A stretch of DNA of 64,000 bases, taken from positions 62,001-126,000 of the forward strand of contig CAVRDK010000004.1 in the NCBI GenBank assembly GCA_963719855.1, written 5' to 3'. The notes beneath the pieces are model-generated. The model did not search any database and was not told the origin of the DNA. It was given only the letters and a program-made list of their open reading frames with translations. The stretch comes from CAIQPV01 sp963719855. GTDB taxonomy: Bacteria > Pseudomonadota > Gammaproteobacteria > Burkholderiales > Gallionellaceae. Each line of letters opens with the position of its first letter. The first letter of the stretch is position 1. Made by a program: the position numbers and the translations under genes. Of the stretch, positions 49,688 to 58,450 are shown piece by piece.

Positions 49688-49858
49688 TCAATATGTGTAT
49701 TCTTTTAATATCTCGCTCAGCGCTGCTTCAATCTGTACCTGATGTTCATGCGGAAGCACCACCTGACCATCCTGCATGATGTATGCGCAACCGATGGCTT
49801 TGCCACTTATTTTTAATGCAGATGCATAGCGGCATTGTTCATCCAGTTTGTCCGCCAA
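49688..49858 (-). pseudogene. Fragment of an unrecognised gene, about 56 aa
   Basis: Read on the minus strand, this frame has a natural composition: LADKLDEQCRYASALKISGK, then AIGCAYIMQDGQVVLPHEHQ and AALSEILKEYTY before a stop. It is closed upstream by a stop just before the possible TTG start, so the 5' part is lost or the piece is very short. No family recognised. It lies in the 629-bp gap between the small membrane gene and the fnr-like gene; the rest of that gap shows no gene. Confidence 0.35.
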
Positions 49859-49975
49859 TGCTTTGGTTTATTCAAAACATGACATTGGCGAGTAGAATGC
49901 TGATCGATCACTAGCCGGTCACAACCGGTGATTCGAATATAGTAAGCTGTTATAGGATTAATTTGCCCTGCCGTA

Positions 49976-50698
49976 ATGCCGATGAAACTCAAGAACGCCA
50001 CAAATCATGGTTCCAGCAATTGCTCCGCCTGTTCATTGCGCGACGACATGGTTTGTGCGGATATTTCGAGAGCCGACGTAATCGGCTTCCATACCCAAGC
50101 CACCGATTGTATCTTTCCTCGCGGCATGGTGCTGCAAACCGGAGATGCACCAGTCGCTGCCGTGTATTGTATTCGCAAGGGGGCAGTGAAAATGGTCAGG
50201 TACGACGTGAAAGGCGGTCAGCGCATTGTCCGCGTGTTGAAGAGGGGGGATATAGCAGCCATCGACTGGGCATTTGCTGGCAAGTCGGAACATACCGCCA
50301 TCGCCATCAATGAAGTTCATGCATGCCGGATTCCAATTAAGTTCTTTCTTGACTTCATTTCCTGCCACGCAGACTTGCAGAATCGCTTGCTGTATAAATT
50401 CCGTGACGCATTGCATGAAGCCGAGCTATGGCTCTCGCAACTGGTGGGAGGGACGATTCCGGCCCGCGTCCGAATGGCCCGCATCCTGCTTCGTTTGCGC
50501 GAGGGAGATGACGAGCACATTCATCGTCTAAGCAACGTGGACATGGCCTCGATTCTCGGCATTACCGAGGAGACGGTAAGTCGGGTGCTCTCCGAATTCC
50601 AGCGGCAGGGAATACTGATGCGGGAGGGGGGATCGTGTGTAGCAGGATGCCTCCGAGCTGACATTCCAGCACTAAAGATTATCGCCACCGATGTTTGA
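49976..50698 (+). CDS. Fnr-type Crp-family transcription regulator
   Basis: A 240-aa regulator. Cys16, Cys19 and Cys27 (CSACSLRDDMVC) plus Cys117 (EVHACRIP) match the four [4Fe-4S] ligands of Fnr, though the spacing after the second Cys is seven, not five. The cyclic-nucleotide-like barrel covers about 35-150. The recognition helix EETVSRVLSEF keeps the E..SR residues of Fnr, so a TTGAT-N4-ATCAA site is expected. It probably senses oxygen and controls anaerobic metabolism. An alternative start is ATG 49982; neither has a clear ribosome-binding site. Confidence 0.85.
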   Translation: MPMKLKNATNHGSSNCSACSLRDDMVCADISRADVIGFHTQATDCIFPRGMVLQTGDAPVAAVYCIRKGAVKMVRYDVKGGQRIVRVLKRGDIAAIDWAFAGKSEHTAIAINEVHACRIPIKFFLDFISCHADLQNRLLYKFRDALHEAELWLSQLVGGTIPARVRMARILLRLREGDDEHIHRLSNVDMASILGITEETVSRVLSEFQRQGILMREGGSCVAGCLRADIPALKIIATDV

Positions 50699-50846
50699 AC
50701 CGGCTATGCCGCAATTTATAAGCGTCAGAAGGAACATCTACGCTTAATGACTCGTACGACAGTATGTACTTTTATCAGCACATGGAAAATGGCGCAAAAA
50801 ACTAGAGGAACTATCGTTCCACTTGTTTTTTTAACAACATTCGTTA

Positions 50847-50897
50847 GTTACGGATATATTCTCGCCAAACAATGTTTGGCGAGAATATATCCGTAAC
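50847..50897. repeat. Perfect 51-bp palindrome at the left end of the TGT...ACA element
   Basis: Arms of 25 bp (GTTACGGATATATTCTCGCC then AAACA, and complement) surround a single A at 50872. The right arm is the left terminal repeat of the element described next; the left arm is an outward-facing copy of the same repeat. Confidence 0.9.
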
Positions 50898-50963
50898 CAG
50901 CCACCTCAATTTCAGTGGCTTTTAAACTTGAAAAAATACAGCCTGAAAGTCGAATATACGTAA

Positions 50964-51251
50964 CTAAACCATAAAAAAACTGCTATTTGTTTTAGACCTA
51001 ACAATATAAACGTAACTGTTAATTCTGCTATATATCTGGCAACCATCGCACCGGCATTAAAAGAATATACACGCCAACTTCGTGGCTATTGCAATGCGTT
51101 GAGCGCTGAATTAGCGGATTTAAAAATTATAGCGCAAGCCAAAATGTATGTTCCGATTATCCCGTTTGATCTTAATCCAAAAATGACACCGTCAAATTGG
51201 CTTAAATACATTCCTTCAGGCTTATCGGGCCTTTATTGTTGTTTCCGCTAG
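50964..51251 (+). pseudogene. Open frame without start codon, possible gene remnant
   Basis: After a stop at 50961 the frame is open for 95 codons to TAG at 51249. From about 51014 the translation looks protein-like: NSAIYLATIAPALKEYTRQL, LSAELADLKIIAQAKMYVPI, IPFDLNPKMTPSNWLKYIPS. The first ATG is late, and no ribosome-binding site is seen. It may be the tail of a gene lost during formation of the surrounding element. The family is not recognised. The rest of 50699-50846 shows no gene. Confidence 0.25.
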
Positions 51252-51252
51252 G

Positions 51253-51702
51253 TTATTTTACTGACAGCAGATAAGTTAGGTAATCGCCTTTTTCTTGAGC
51301 GGAGCAATCCCTCCCATACAGGTCACGGCAATGCTTCGCAAAATTCGTTTCAACTTTCTTCACATCGGAAAAGGCAGCCGGATTTGCAGAAATAGCCAGC
51401 GGCTTGATCGGTTTCCCGGTCTCGATGTGTTTGCCGGTATTCTTTGGATTGTCGGTGTGACACGAGGAGCAAGAAAGATCCTTGCCTTTAACAGCCACTT
51501 TCTTAATGTAGAAGGCACGCCCAGCATCTGCGGACAATGTTGACTTTGGGTTAAGCCTCCGTGCCTCATAGCCGAATTCATCAGAGAGACTTTGCGCGAC
51601 ATTAAATTCACGAGCATATTCACTCAAATAATCACTCCCTGCGTGAGCGGGAAGGTTGGCCGAACCAATTAATGCCATCAGCATGTATAGTATTTTTTTC
51701 AC
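51253..51702 (-). CDS. Cytochrome c, DUF1924 (SHP-like) family
   Basis: A 149-aa exported monoheme protein. The signal peptide is VKKILYMLMALIGSANLPAHA; the heme site CSSCH is at residues 78-82, followed by TDNPKNTGKHIETGKPIKPL, which together with NPAAF and CRDLYGRDCSAQEKGDYLTYL is typical of DUF1924/SHP cytochromes. These often act with diheme cytochromes and cytochrome b561. Start is GTG 51702, six bases after GGAGGG; an upstream in-frame ATG at 51729 lacks such a site. It is the only intact gene inside the TGT...ACA element. Confidence 0.85.
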   Translation of the reverse strand: MKKILYMLMALIGSANLPAHAGSDYLSEYAREFNVAQSLSDEFGYEARRLNPKSTLSADAGRAFYIKKVAVKGKDLSCSSCHTDNPKNTGKHIETGKPIKPLAISANPAAFSDVKKVETNFAKHCRDLYGRDCSAQEKGDYLTYLLSVK

Positions 51703-52120
51703 TTGAGTCCCTCCAATAGAATTAATCATATTACGGACAAAACTAGTCTGCCGTCAAGATGTTACCACCATGGCGGATTTTGCGCGCATTGATCTACTCC
51801 CTCCTGAGTTCGAGAGACATCAGGATTGTGCTTAATCCTGAGAGACAGGTACTCGTTCTATAACCGGTCAAACAAAATGCCAGTGTCAGCAGTCCGCTCA
51901 GGGTCGGTATGCGACAGTCTCCCCGCATCAAAAACAAAGTCTGCTATGCAACCAGAAACAGCCATTAAAAACTTCAAACAGCAGGTGGCGCTTTTCGAGA
52001 ATTATGGGTGGCTGGTTTGGGGCATAAATCGCAATCGATATCTACTCTCGCATAACGTCCATCATGACTCAGTTTTAGGGATACTTCATTTTTAGGCTGC
52101 ATGACAACTGGATACTCCAC

Positions 52121-52156
52121 AAAAACAAAAGGAAACCGAAGTTCCCTTTTGTTTTT
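52121..52156. terminator. A/T-flanked hairpin, probable bidirectional terminator
   Basis: Arms AAAAACAAAAGGAAAC and GTTCCCTTTTGTTTTT pair at 15 of 16 positions with a four-base loop. The T-rich ends on both strands fit an intrinsic terminator acting in either direction. It lies near the right end of the TGT...ACA element, 103 bp before sodB's stop. Confidence 0.65.
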
Positions 52157-52258
52157 GCACGACTTTTGTGGGTTACGTTTATATTATTAGTAGCGTTGCA
52201 AAAGTTACGTTCTTATTCTGCAAGTTACGTTTATATTCTCGCGAAACAAACAGAAGAG

Positions 52259-52840
52259 TTACTCGAAATTCTTCGCCGCAAAATCCCAGTTCGCCAGATG
52301 ATTAATGAAGTTCTCTACGAACTTGGCGCGCAGGTTGCGATAGTCGATGTAGTAAGCGTGTTCCCACACATCCACACACAGTAGCGCTTTGTCGCCTGTG
52401 GTGAGCGGCGTACCGGCCGCGCCCATGTTGACGATGTCCACAGAACCATCGGCCTTCTTCACCAGCCAGGTCCAGCCGGAGCCGAAGTTGCCCACGGCGG
52501 AAGCCTGAAAAGCCTTCTTGAATTCGTCGTAGCTGCCCCATTTCTTGTTGATGGCATCGGCCAGTGCGCCGGTTGGAGCCGCACCGCCGTTCGGCTTCAT
52601 GCAGTTCCAGAAAAAAGTATGGTTCCACACTTGCGCGGAGTTATTGTAAACGCCGCCTGAAGATTTCTTGATAATGTCCTCAAGGCTGGCGTTCTCGAAA
52701 TCAGTGCCCTTGATCAGGTTGTTAAGATTGGTCACATAAGCCTGATGATGTTTGCCGTAGTGGTACTCGAATGTTTCCTTGGATATGTGCGGAGCGAGAG
52801 CATCCAGCGCATAGGGCAGGGCGGGTAGGGTATGTTCCAT
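52259..52840 (-). CDS. sodB: Iron superoxide dismutase
   Basis: A 193-aa enzyme that converts superoxide to oxygen and hydrogen peroxide in the cytoplasm. Metal ligands lie in HYGKHHQAYV (His), NHTFFWNCM (His) and DVWEHAYYIDY (Asp and His). The Gln in NNSAQVWNHTF and the motif GSGWTWLV fit the iron rather than manganese type. The stop codon lies 11 bp from the right end of the TGT...ACA element. A ribosome-binding site AAGGAG precedes the ATG. Confidence 0.96.
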   Translation of the reverse strand: MEHTLPALPYALDALAPHISKETFEYHYGKHHQAYVTNLNNLIKGTDFENASLEDIIKKSSGGVYNNSAQVWNHTFFWNCMKPNGGAAPTGALADAINKKWGSYDEFKKAFQASAVGNFGSGWTWLVKKADGSVDIVNMGAAGTPLTTGDKALLCVDVWEHAYYIDYRNLRAKFVENFINHLANWDFAAKNFE

Positions 52841-52985
52841 TGTTTTTCTCCTTAGATAAAGATTTCAGGGTACTCGTGGATTGTAGCCAAATCCCCGGCG
52901 GCAAACAATAGTTGAGTAATTTTATCGCCTAATTGTGCGTTACCGTACAGATTAATCTCGAATTATCCATTGGACCGAAAAACCT

Positions 52986-53035
52986 GTCATTCCCGCGCAT
53001 AACCAGCGGCTTTGCTGGTTATGTGCGGGAATGAC
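52986..53035. repeat. 50-bp hairpin between radical SAM gene and sodB
   Basis: Arms GTCATTCCCGCGCATAACCA(GC) and GCTGGTTATGTGCGGGAATG(AC) differ at one base, loop GGCTTT. It is a repetitive extragenic palindrome of the GTCATTCCCGC type and lies 21 bp beyond the radical SAM stop, where it could end that transcript. Confidence 0.75.
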
Positions 53036-53056
53036 GGTACTAATGGATCATTTCGC

Positions 53057-54127
53057 TTAAAACAAATCTATCTGCCCATTCCGCGACAAGGGTTTGAACA
53101 GATACGTATCGAGCGACGCATCTTCGCGGTTAAATCCCATCCGCTCACAAGCCATGCGAAAGCGCTGCTCCAGCAGATCGGCGAACAGGCCATTGCCGCG
53201 AAAGCGGCTGTCAAACTCCGAATCATTCTCACGGCCACCGCGCATCTCGCGCAGGCGGCTCATCACATGTTCCGCCTTCAGCGGATAATGCGTCGTCAGC
53301 CAATCCTTGAACAACTCCTTCAACTCGTAAGGCAGGCGCAACAAAGCATAGCCCGTGCTGCACGCGCCGTGGTCATGCGCGGCTTGCAATACCTGTTCCA
53401 GTCCCGCATCGGTGAGAAAAGGAATCACCGGCGCGACCATCACCCCGCACGGCACGCCCGCCTCGTTCAGCCGCTCGATGGCTTGCAGCCTGCGGCGCGG
53501 CGAGGATGCGCGCGGCTCCAATTTACGCGCAAGCTCCGCATCCAGCGTGGTGACAGAGATGAACACTTGCACCAGATTATCGCGCGACAATTGCGCAAGC
53601 AAATCGAGGTCACGCTCGATCAGCGCCGACTTGGTAACGATAGAAAGCGGATGTTTGTATTCAGCCAGCACCTCCAGTATCTGCCGCGTAATTTTCCACT
53701 CGCGTTCGATGGGCTGGTAGGGATCGGTATTGGAACCCAACGCGATGGGTGAACAACGATAGGAAGGCTTTGCCAGTTCCGCGCGCAGCAACTTCGCCGC
53801 ATCCGGCTTGGCAAAAAGTTTCGTCTCGAAATCCAGTCCCGGCGAAAGATTGAGATAGCCATGACTGGGCCGCGCATAACAATAGATGCAGCCATGCTCG
53901 CAACCGCGATACGCATTCAGCGACTGCGAAAACGGCAAGTCCGGCGAATTGTGACGCTGGATCACACTCTTCGCCTGCTCCGCCGTCACCGAGGTTTTGA
54001 ATGGCGGCAACTCCGCATCCGCCGATCCCCAGCCATCGTCAACCCGCTCGCGCGATACGTTCTCGAAACGCCCCTCGATTTGCAGCATTGCCCCACGGCC
54101 TTTTGTTGCCTCATGCTTCACGTTCAA
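53057..54127 (-). CDS. PA0069-family radical SAM protein
   Basis: A 356-aa radical SAM protein. The cluster-binding motif is GCEHGCIYCYARPSHGYL (CxxxCxxC), after VIQRHNSPDLPFSQSLNAYR. IALGSNTDPYQPIERE and SIVTKSALIERDLDLL follow, as in the PA0069/SplB-related family. The enzyme's substrate is unknown. N-terminal KGRGAMLQIEGRFE, with the ATG at 54127, is typical of the family. It stands alone between sodB and the sensor-kinase gene. Confidence 0.88.
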   Translation of the reverse strand: MNVKHEATKGRGAMLQIEGRFENVSRERVDDGWGSADAELPPFKTSVTAEQAKSVIQRHNSPDLPFSQSLNAYRGCEHGCIYCYARPSHGYLNLSPGLDFETKLFAKPDAAKLLRAELAKPSYRCSPIALGSNTDPYQPIEREWKITRQILEVLAEYKHPLSIVTKSALIERDLDLLAQLSRDNLVQVFISVTTLDAELARKLEPRASSPRRRLQAIERLNEAGVPCGVMVAPVIPFLTDAGLEQVLQAAHDHGACSTGYALLRLPYELKELFKDWLTTHYPLKAEHVMSRLREMRGGRENDSEFDSRFRGNGLFADLLEQRFRMACERMGFNREDASLDTYLFKPLSRNGQIDLF

Positions 54128-54202
54128 CCATCCGAAATATGTCTTGCGCTGATTTTGGGCAATGTTTAAGGAATGAAAACGCAGCGGGGGGCGATGTTCA
54201 AA

Positions 54203-55543
54203 TTAAGTTGTGCGGGGATGTAATGGCAGGATGACCTCGGTGGTGGCCCCCCCGCCCTCGCGATTGAACAGACGCACCTTGCCGCCCATCCGTTCCACAG
54301 TGGCATTGGCGAGGAGCAACCCCAGTCCCTTGCCTTCTTCCTTGGTAGTGAAAAAAGCCGAGCCGGCGCGGACGGCTGCTTCCGGCGTGAGCCCCTTGCC
54401 GTGGTCGTGGATTTTCAGCGTGAAGTTATCGGTGTTCCAATGCGTCTCGATGTTGATTTCTTCCGGTGAGGCATCGGCGGCGTTGTTGAGCAGGTTCAGC
54501 AGCGCGGCGCGTAGCGCCGGGTCTATGCTTATTTGCGGTATAGGTTGCTCTCCGGCGGCCAGATAATGGCAATGCACGGTGGGGCGCAGCAACTGCCATT
54601 CATCCAGCGTGGTTGCAAGAAATTGTTCCAGCGGCTGCATGGCTTGCGCCTCGGTGTCTTGCGCGCTGGCCAGCAACTTGCCGAGGATGTGTTTGCACGC
54701 TCGCACCTGATCGTCGAGGATGGCAAGATTGCCGCGCCATTCCGGCAACACGGCCTGGTCGCGTTTCAGTTCGCCGATCACCACCGCCAGGGTGGATAGC
54801 GGCGTGCCCATCTCGTGGGCGGCTCCGGCAGCCTGTATACCGAGCGCCACGATGCGCTCGTTGCGCAACGTTTCCTCGCGTACTTTGGCCAAGGTCTCGT
54901 CGCGTTCGCGCACGGTATGCGCCATTCTTACCACGAAATACGCTACCACTACCGCGCTGATAACGAAGCCCAGCCACATGCCGAAGACGTGTATGTTGAA
55001 GGCTTCGTCCGGCGGTATGGCATGCGACATGTCCATGCCCGGCATATCCATTCCGGGCATGGTGGCAGTCTGTGCTTCATCCATCGCCCCATGCTTCATT
55101 GGCAACGGCACATAAAATTTCATCAGCAGGGTATAGCAGCCGGTGGTGATGCCCGTCATCGCCCAGGTGTAGCCGTGCGGCAGGGTGGCCGCAGCGATCA
55201 CCAGCGGCAGCAGGAACAGCGAGATGAACGGGTTGGTTGAGCCGCCGCCGTAGTAGAGCAGCACAGATAGCGCAAACACGTCGGCGCATAGTTGCGCGAA
55301 CAGCTCGGCATTGGAAACCGGGCTGTCGTTGTGCAAGCGCAGCCAGGTGAGCAGGTTCAGCCCGGCCAGCGCGCCGATGGTCGCGAGCATGGGCAACCAC
55401 TGCAATTCCATTGCTAAAAAACGGTACACCAGTGCGAGCGCGGCGCATTGCGCAGCCACAGCAATAGTGCGCAACATGACAAGTCGATGCAGTTGACTGT
55501 GTCCGGTCTGGGCAGTGAATGGAGAGGAATTCATGACGGACAT
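54203..55543 (-). CDS. RegB/PrrB-type redox sensor histidine kinase with Met-rich loop
   Basis: A 446-aa kinase with six N-terminal membrane helices. GGSTNPF at 100-106 is the ubiquinone-binding heptapeptide of RegB. The H-box GAAHEMGTPLSTLAV has His243, and Cys283 (DDQVRACKHIL) equals the redox-active Cys of RegB. N-box LNNAADASPEE and G-box DHGKGL, GKGLGLLLA follow. Residues about 146-174 form a Met/His-rich loop (MKHGAMDEAQ then MPGMDMPGMDMSH), not part of classical RegB, that could bind Cu(I). The partner RegA response regulator is not in the window. RegB controls respiration, carbon and nitrogen fixation by redox state. Confidence 0.88.
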   Translation of the reverse strand: MSVMNSSPFTAQTGHSQLHRLVMLRTIAVAAQCAALALVYRFLAMELQWLPMLATIGALAGLNLLTWLRLHNDSPVSNAELFAQLCADVFALSVLLYYGGGSTNPFISLFLLPLVIAAATLPHGYTWAMTGITTGCYTLLMKFYVPLPMKHGAMDEAQTATMPGMDMPGMDMSHAIPPDEAFNIHVFGMWLGFVISAVVVAYFVVRMAHTVRERDETLAKVREETLRNERIVALGIQAAGAAHEMGTPLSTLAVVIGELKRDQAVLPEWRGNLAILDDQVRACKHILGKLLASAQDTEAQAMQPLEQFLATTLDEWQLLRPTVHCHYLAAGEQPIPQISIDPALRAALLNLLNNAADASPEEINIETHWNTDNFTLKIHDHGKGLTPEAAVRAGSAFFTTKEEGKGLGLLLANATVERMGGKVRLFNREGGGATTEVILPLHPRTT

Positions 55544-55606
55544 TTTAACTGCACGGGAGCGAGTCCGGGGTGCGACGTATTGTCGCGAAGAGTTTAGGGT
55601 GGATGC

Positions 55607-57550
55607 TTATCCGGCAGGCGAAGCCGGAACCTCAAAGTGCCATTCAAAGCTGCCCTTGTGATCAGAGAAAATGCGTTCTTGCGCATCACCAAGTTGGCGC
55701 AGTTTGACCCTGAGCTCCTCCTGGGGCAGCTTGCGGAAGAGCGACATGCCGTGGTTGGAACTTATTTTCCGCACCACCGTATCTCCCAAAATCTCCTCAA
55801 TCTTGCAATGTTCTCCCGCATCGCCGCATGCTGTACGCTCTTGTGTCAACCGTTTGATCGCGTCTTCCAATACCAGACATTTTTTCGCCAAGCCTTCCGA
55901 GCCTCTCATTATCGGGGCGAACTGGCTGACAATTTTTTGCCATCCCACTTGCTGCTCCGGGGTGAACGTGATTGTTCCCGCCCGGATTTTCTCTGAAATG
56001 GCAAGATATTTGGCGAATCCCGGATCGGATTGGGTCGCGGCAATTTCCCGGTTTTTGGCTTGAATGGCTTGTTCGATTTGAGCCAGATTAGCTTTTGCTT
56101 CGGCGATCTGCCGATCATAACCGGCAATATCCGGCAACAGCATGGAAATGATCGTCTCCTGGTTTTTGCGCGCATTCGAGGATGCGATCTGGAGATTTCT
56201 TCCGGCAATCGCACAGCCTTCGGCAATGTCCAACTGCAATTCTTCGGCGACGATCTCGCAATTCACCGCACGCTTGATAGAAACGCTCTTGCCCATGATG
56301 AGGCAACCCTCGGCGAATTCTGCGCTGATCATTCCATCCCACGCTTCCAGCGTGGCGTTGATGGCTTTCTCCTTGACGGTTATGTTGCCGCCGACGCTTT
56401 GTGCGCAACCGCCGGAAAGGTTTTTGTGGAGTTCGATAGTGCCGCCCTGGGATATGACGGTGCCGTAAACGCTGGAAAGGAAAGTCATGTGCTTCCCTTC
56501 AACGACGCGCCCTTCCTGTACTTCGCCATGCTCGGTGTAGTCGTCTACAGTGAGCCTGATATCTCCAGTGGATTTGGCGCTGATGCCGCCCTTGTTTTCA
56601 ATTTTTGTGGAGACCGAAATCGCACTCGTGGCTTCATCGAGAACGAGAAAACCGTCTATGCCCGCCACCAGCAACTCGCCTTGGGGGGTCTGGTCGATGC
56701 GGGTACCTTCGCCGGCAAGTTTGCCCAAGTCCAGATCCTCGGGAATACTGGGTTCGATGACCGTTCCGGTCACGCGATAGCCGGGCTTGCCCAGTACGCG
56801 CGGAATTTTTCGCAGCAAGGGAGCATTCTTCGCAATCTGCGGGAAGCGGTTCTTGGCCCTGCGCAAATCGGCCTTGCCGTTGGCAAGAATCATCGGCGCA
56901 TTGTCCTGGCGCAGGTGATCGCTTTCCTCGATGACCTCGGCATCCTTGCCGTCCGTCGGCTCAAGCTGGGATGCAATAACAATGCGACCGGATGTACCTT
57001 TCTTGATGGCATCGCGCACGGCATCGGCATCAATGCCGAAGCGCACACCCTTGAGCCACATGCTTGCGACGAATTCGTCGAAGTCCAGTTGTGTAGCAAC
57101 CCTCTCAACGTTTTGCTTGTATTCAACTATGGGCACAACCCCGTCTTCACCGGGTTCACCATAAATTGGTTCATCCTTCACCACCTCAAGGAAGGTCGGC
57201 CCGAACATGTACTCCGCCCGCTCCCCGTTACCCAAGATTTTCACACCTTTGTACAACTCCATGCGTTCTGACGGAAAGTGCACGATGTCGCCCGCAATCC
57301 GCACTTCGGTTGCACCCCTACCAAAGGGTTCCGAAGCATTACCATAAAGCAGGCGGATGAAATGGGTATAGTCCAGTCCTGCAAAGCGGGATTCATTGGA
57401 AAACAGGCGGTCGACGAACAACAGGAGAATGTCTTGCGCCGGAGGAGGGGAAAGATTGATGAACACCCCATTCGGGCGCACGACAACATAAGCGGGAAGG
57501 ATTAATTCGCTCGTGTTGGGTTTGTCGTTGTCAGAAGGCGCGCTGGACAT
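55607..57550 (-). CDS. FapA / DUF342 family protein
   Basis: A 647-aa protein. Residues about 60-200 form the FapA N-terminal domain, about 230-460 a right-handed beta-helix of the DUF342 type (GYRVTGTVIEP, GIDGFLVLDE, DIRLTVDDYTEHGEV, AQSVGGNITVKEKAINATLE, EGCLIMGKSVSIKRAVN), and about 460-570 a coiled coil. The family has been linked to polar flagellum assembly and cell-surface polymers. It lacks a signal peptide. The start is uncertain: ATG 57550 (MSSAPSDN) or 57568. It is alone on its strand here. Confidence 0.8.
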   Translation of the reverse strand: MSSAPSDNDKPNTSELILPAYVVVRPNGVFINLSPPPAQDILLLFVDRLFSNESRFAGLDYTHFIRLLYGNASEPFGRGATEVRIAGDIVHFPSERMELYKGVKILGNGERAEYMFGPTFLEVVKDEPIYGEPGEDGVVPIVEYKQNVERVATQLDFDEFVASMWLKGVRFGIDADAVRDAIKKGTSGRIVIASQLEPTDGKDAEVIEESDHLRQDNAPMILANGKADLRRAKNRFPQIAKNAPLLRKIPRVLGKPGYRVTGTVIEPSIPEDLDLGKLAGEGTRIDQTPQGELLVAGIDGFLVLDEATSAISVSTKIENKGGISAKSTGDIRLTVDDYTEHGEVQEGRVVEGKHMTFLSSVYGTVISQGGTIELHKNLSGGCAQSVGGNITVKEKAINATLEAWDGMISAEFAEGCLIMGKSVSIKRAVNCEIVAEELQLDIAEGCAIAGRNLQIASSNARKNQETIISMLLPDIAGYDRQIAEAKANLAQIEQAIQAKNREIAATQSDPGFAKYLAISEKIRAGTITFTPEQQVGWQKIVSQFAPIMRGSEGLAKKCLVLEDAIKRLTQERTACGDAGEHCKIEEILGDTVVRKISSNHGMSLFRKLPQEELRVKLRQLGDAQERIFSDHKGSFEWHFEVPASPAG

Positions 57551-57874
57551 ATTAATTATTATACCCATTTCATAATGGCATTGGGCTGAATTCCCATTGC
57601 ACTGCCATCGCCGCAACGATGGCAGCGAAATTCTACAGGATTAGCTGTGTAATGGGTGCGACAATTTGCCACATTCCCAGCAAGACTTACCTGCTTTAAA
57701 TTCTCTTCCTCGCCAGATAGTGGGGGCATGTTTTGTTGCATCTTTTCTGCGCTTTGCTAAACTCGGGGCAGGCCGATCTTCGTCTGGGCGGGGAACTAAA
57801 TTTTTAGTGGTCGGGGCAAGCTAAATATGTATCATGGCTGCACTTTAACAATATTTATTCACAAGGGGTGAAAA

Positions 57875-58360
57875 ATGCGTCAAATAATCATGTTGGTAGC
57901 AAGTGCGTTACTTACCATGTCGGCGGCGGCAGCCGATCTTGGGATAACAGTGAGCGACGCTTGGGGGCACGCCACGGCGCCGGGGCAAGACAGCGGCTCC
58001 GTTCAATTTTCCATTACCAGCAAAAAAGAAGCGAAGCTGGTAGCGATAAGCAGCTCGACGGCGGGCGCGGTCGAAATCCACAGCATGGTGCATGAAGATG
58101 GCAAGATGAAAATGCGCGCCGTCGAATCTCTCACCCTGCCCGCAGGCAAAGCGATTGATCTGGGAAAGAGCGGCTACCATGTGATGCTGCTTAACCTGAA
58201 GCAGCCGCTTAAAGTGGGCGACAGCGTGCCTCTGACGCTGACCATTGAATTTGCCGACAAACACAAAGCTACCGTGGATGCCAAGGCCGAGATCAGGCCG
58301 ATGACCGGGAGCCATAACATGCACGACATGGGCGACATGCATGACATGAAGGGAATGTAA
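57875..58360 (+). CDS. Periplasmic copper chaperone PCu(A)C
   Basis: A 161-aa exported protein, signal MRQIIMLVASALLTMSAAAA. The Cu(I) motif H(M)X10MX21HXM is exact: His69, Met80, His102, Met104 (VEIHSM..., KMKMR, GYHVMLL). The C-terminus adds a second metal-binding tail, HNMHDMGDMHDMKGM. PCu(A)C delivers copper to the CuA/CuB sites of cytochrome oxidase, often with Sco. The ribosome-binding site AAGGGG precedes the ATG. No sco gene is adjacent. Confidence 0.9.
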   Translation: MRQIIMLVASALLTMSAAAADLGITVSDAWGHATAPGQDSGSVQFSITSKKEAKLVAISSSTAGAVEIHSMVHEDGKMKMRAVESLTLPAGKAIDLGKSGYHVMLLNLKQPLKVGDSVPLTLTIEFADKHKATVDAKAEIRPMTGSHNMHDMGDMHDMKGM

Positions 58361-58450
58361 GCGCAGACTTCCCTTGCAACAGGCGGCTTGATGCCGCCTG
58401 TTCTATTTTGTGGTGTAGAATGCGCGCCAGTTTTGTATAAGGATATTTCA

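Larger units (their letters stand above)
50873..52248. mobile_element. Putative non-autonomous TGT...ACA element carrying a cytochrome c gene
   Basis: The 1376-bp segment has 25-bp terminal inverted repeats, TGTTTGGCGAGAATATATCC(GTAAC) at 50873 and, on the other strand, TGTTTCGCGAGAATATAAAC(GTAAC) at 52248; 22 of 25 bases agree. Shorter copies of AATAWAAACGTAAC point inward on both sides: 50953-50964, 51003-51016 at left; 52204-52219 and 52172-52185 at right. TGT...ACA ends with clustered end repeats are the design of Tn7/Tn5053-type transposons (TnsB/TniA sites). Flanks AACAA and AACAG could be a decayed 5-bp target duplication. No transposase is present; inside are a cytochrome c gene, an open frame of unknown origin (50964-51251) and a weak frame at 51877-52095. 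Confidence 0.55.
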
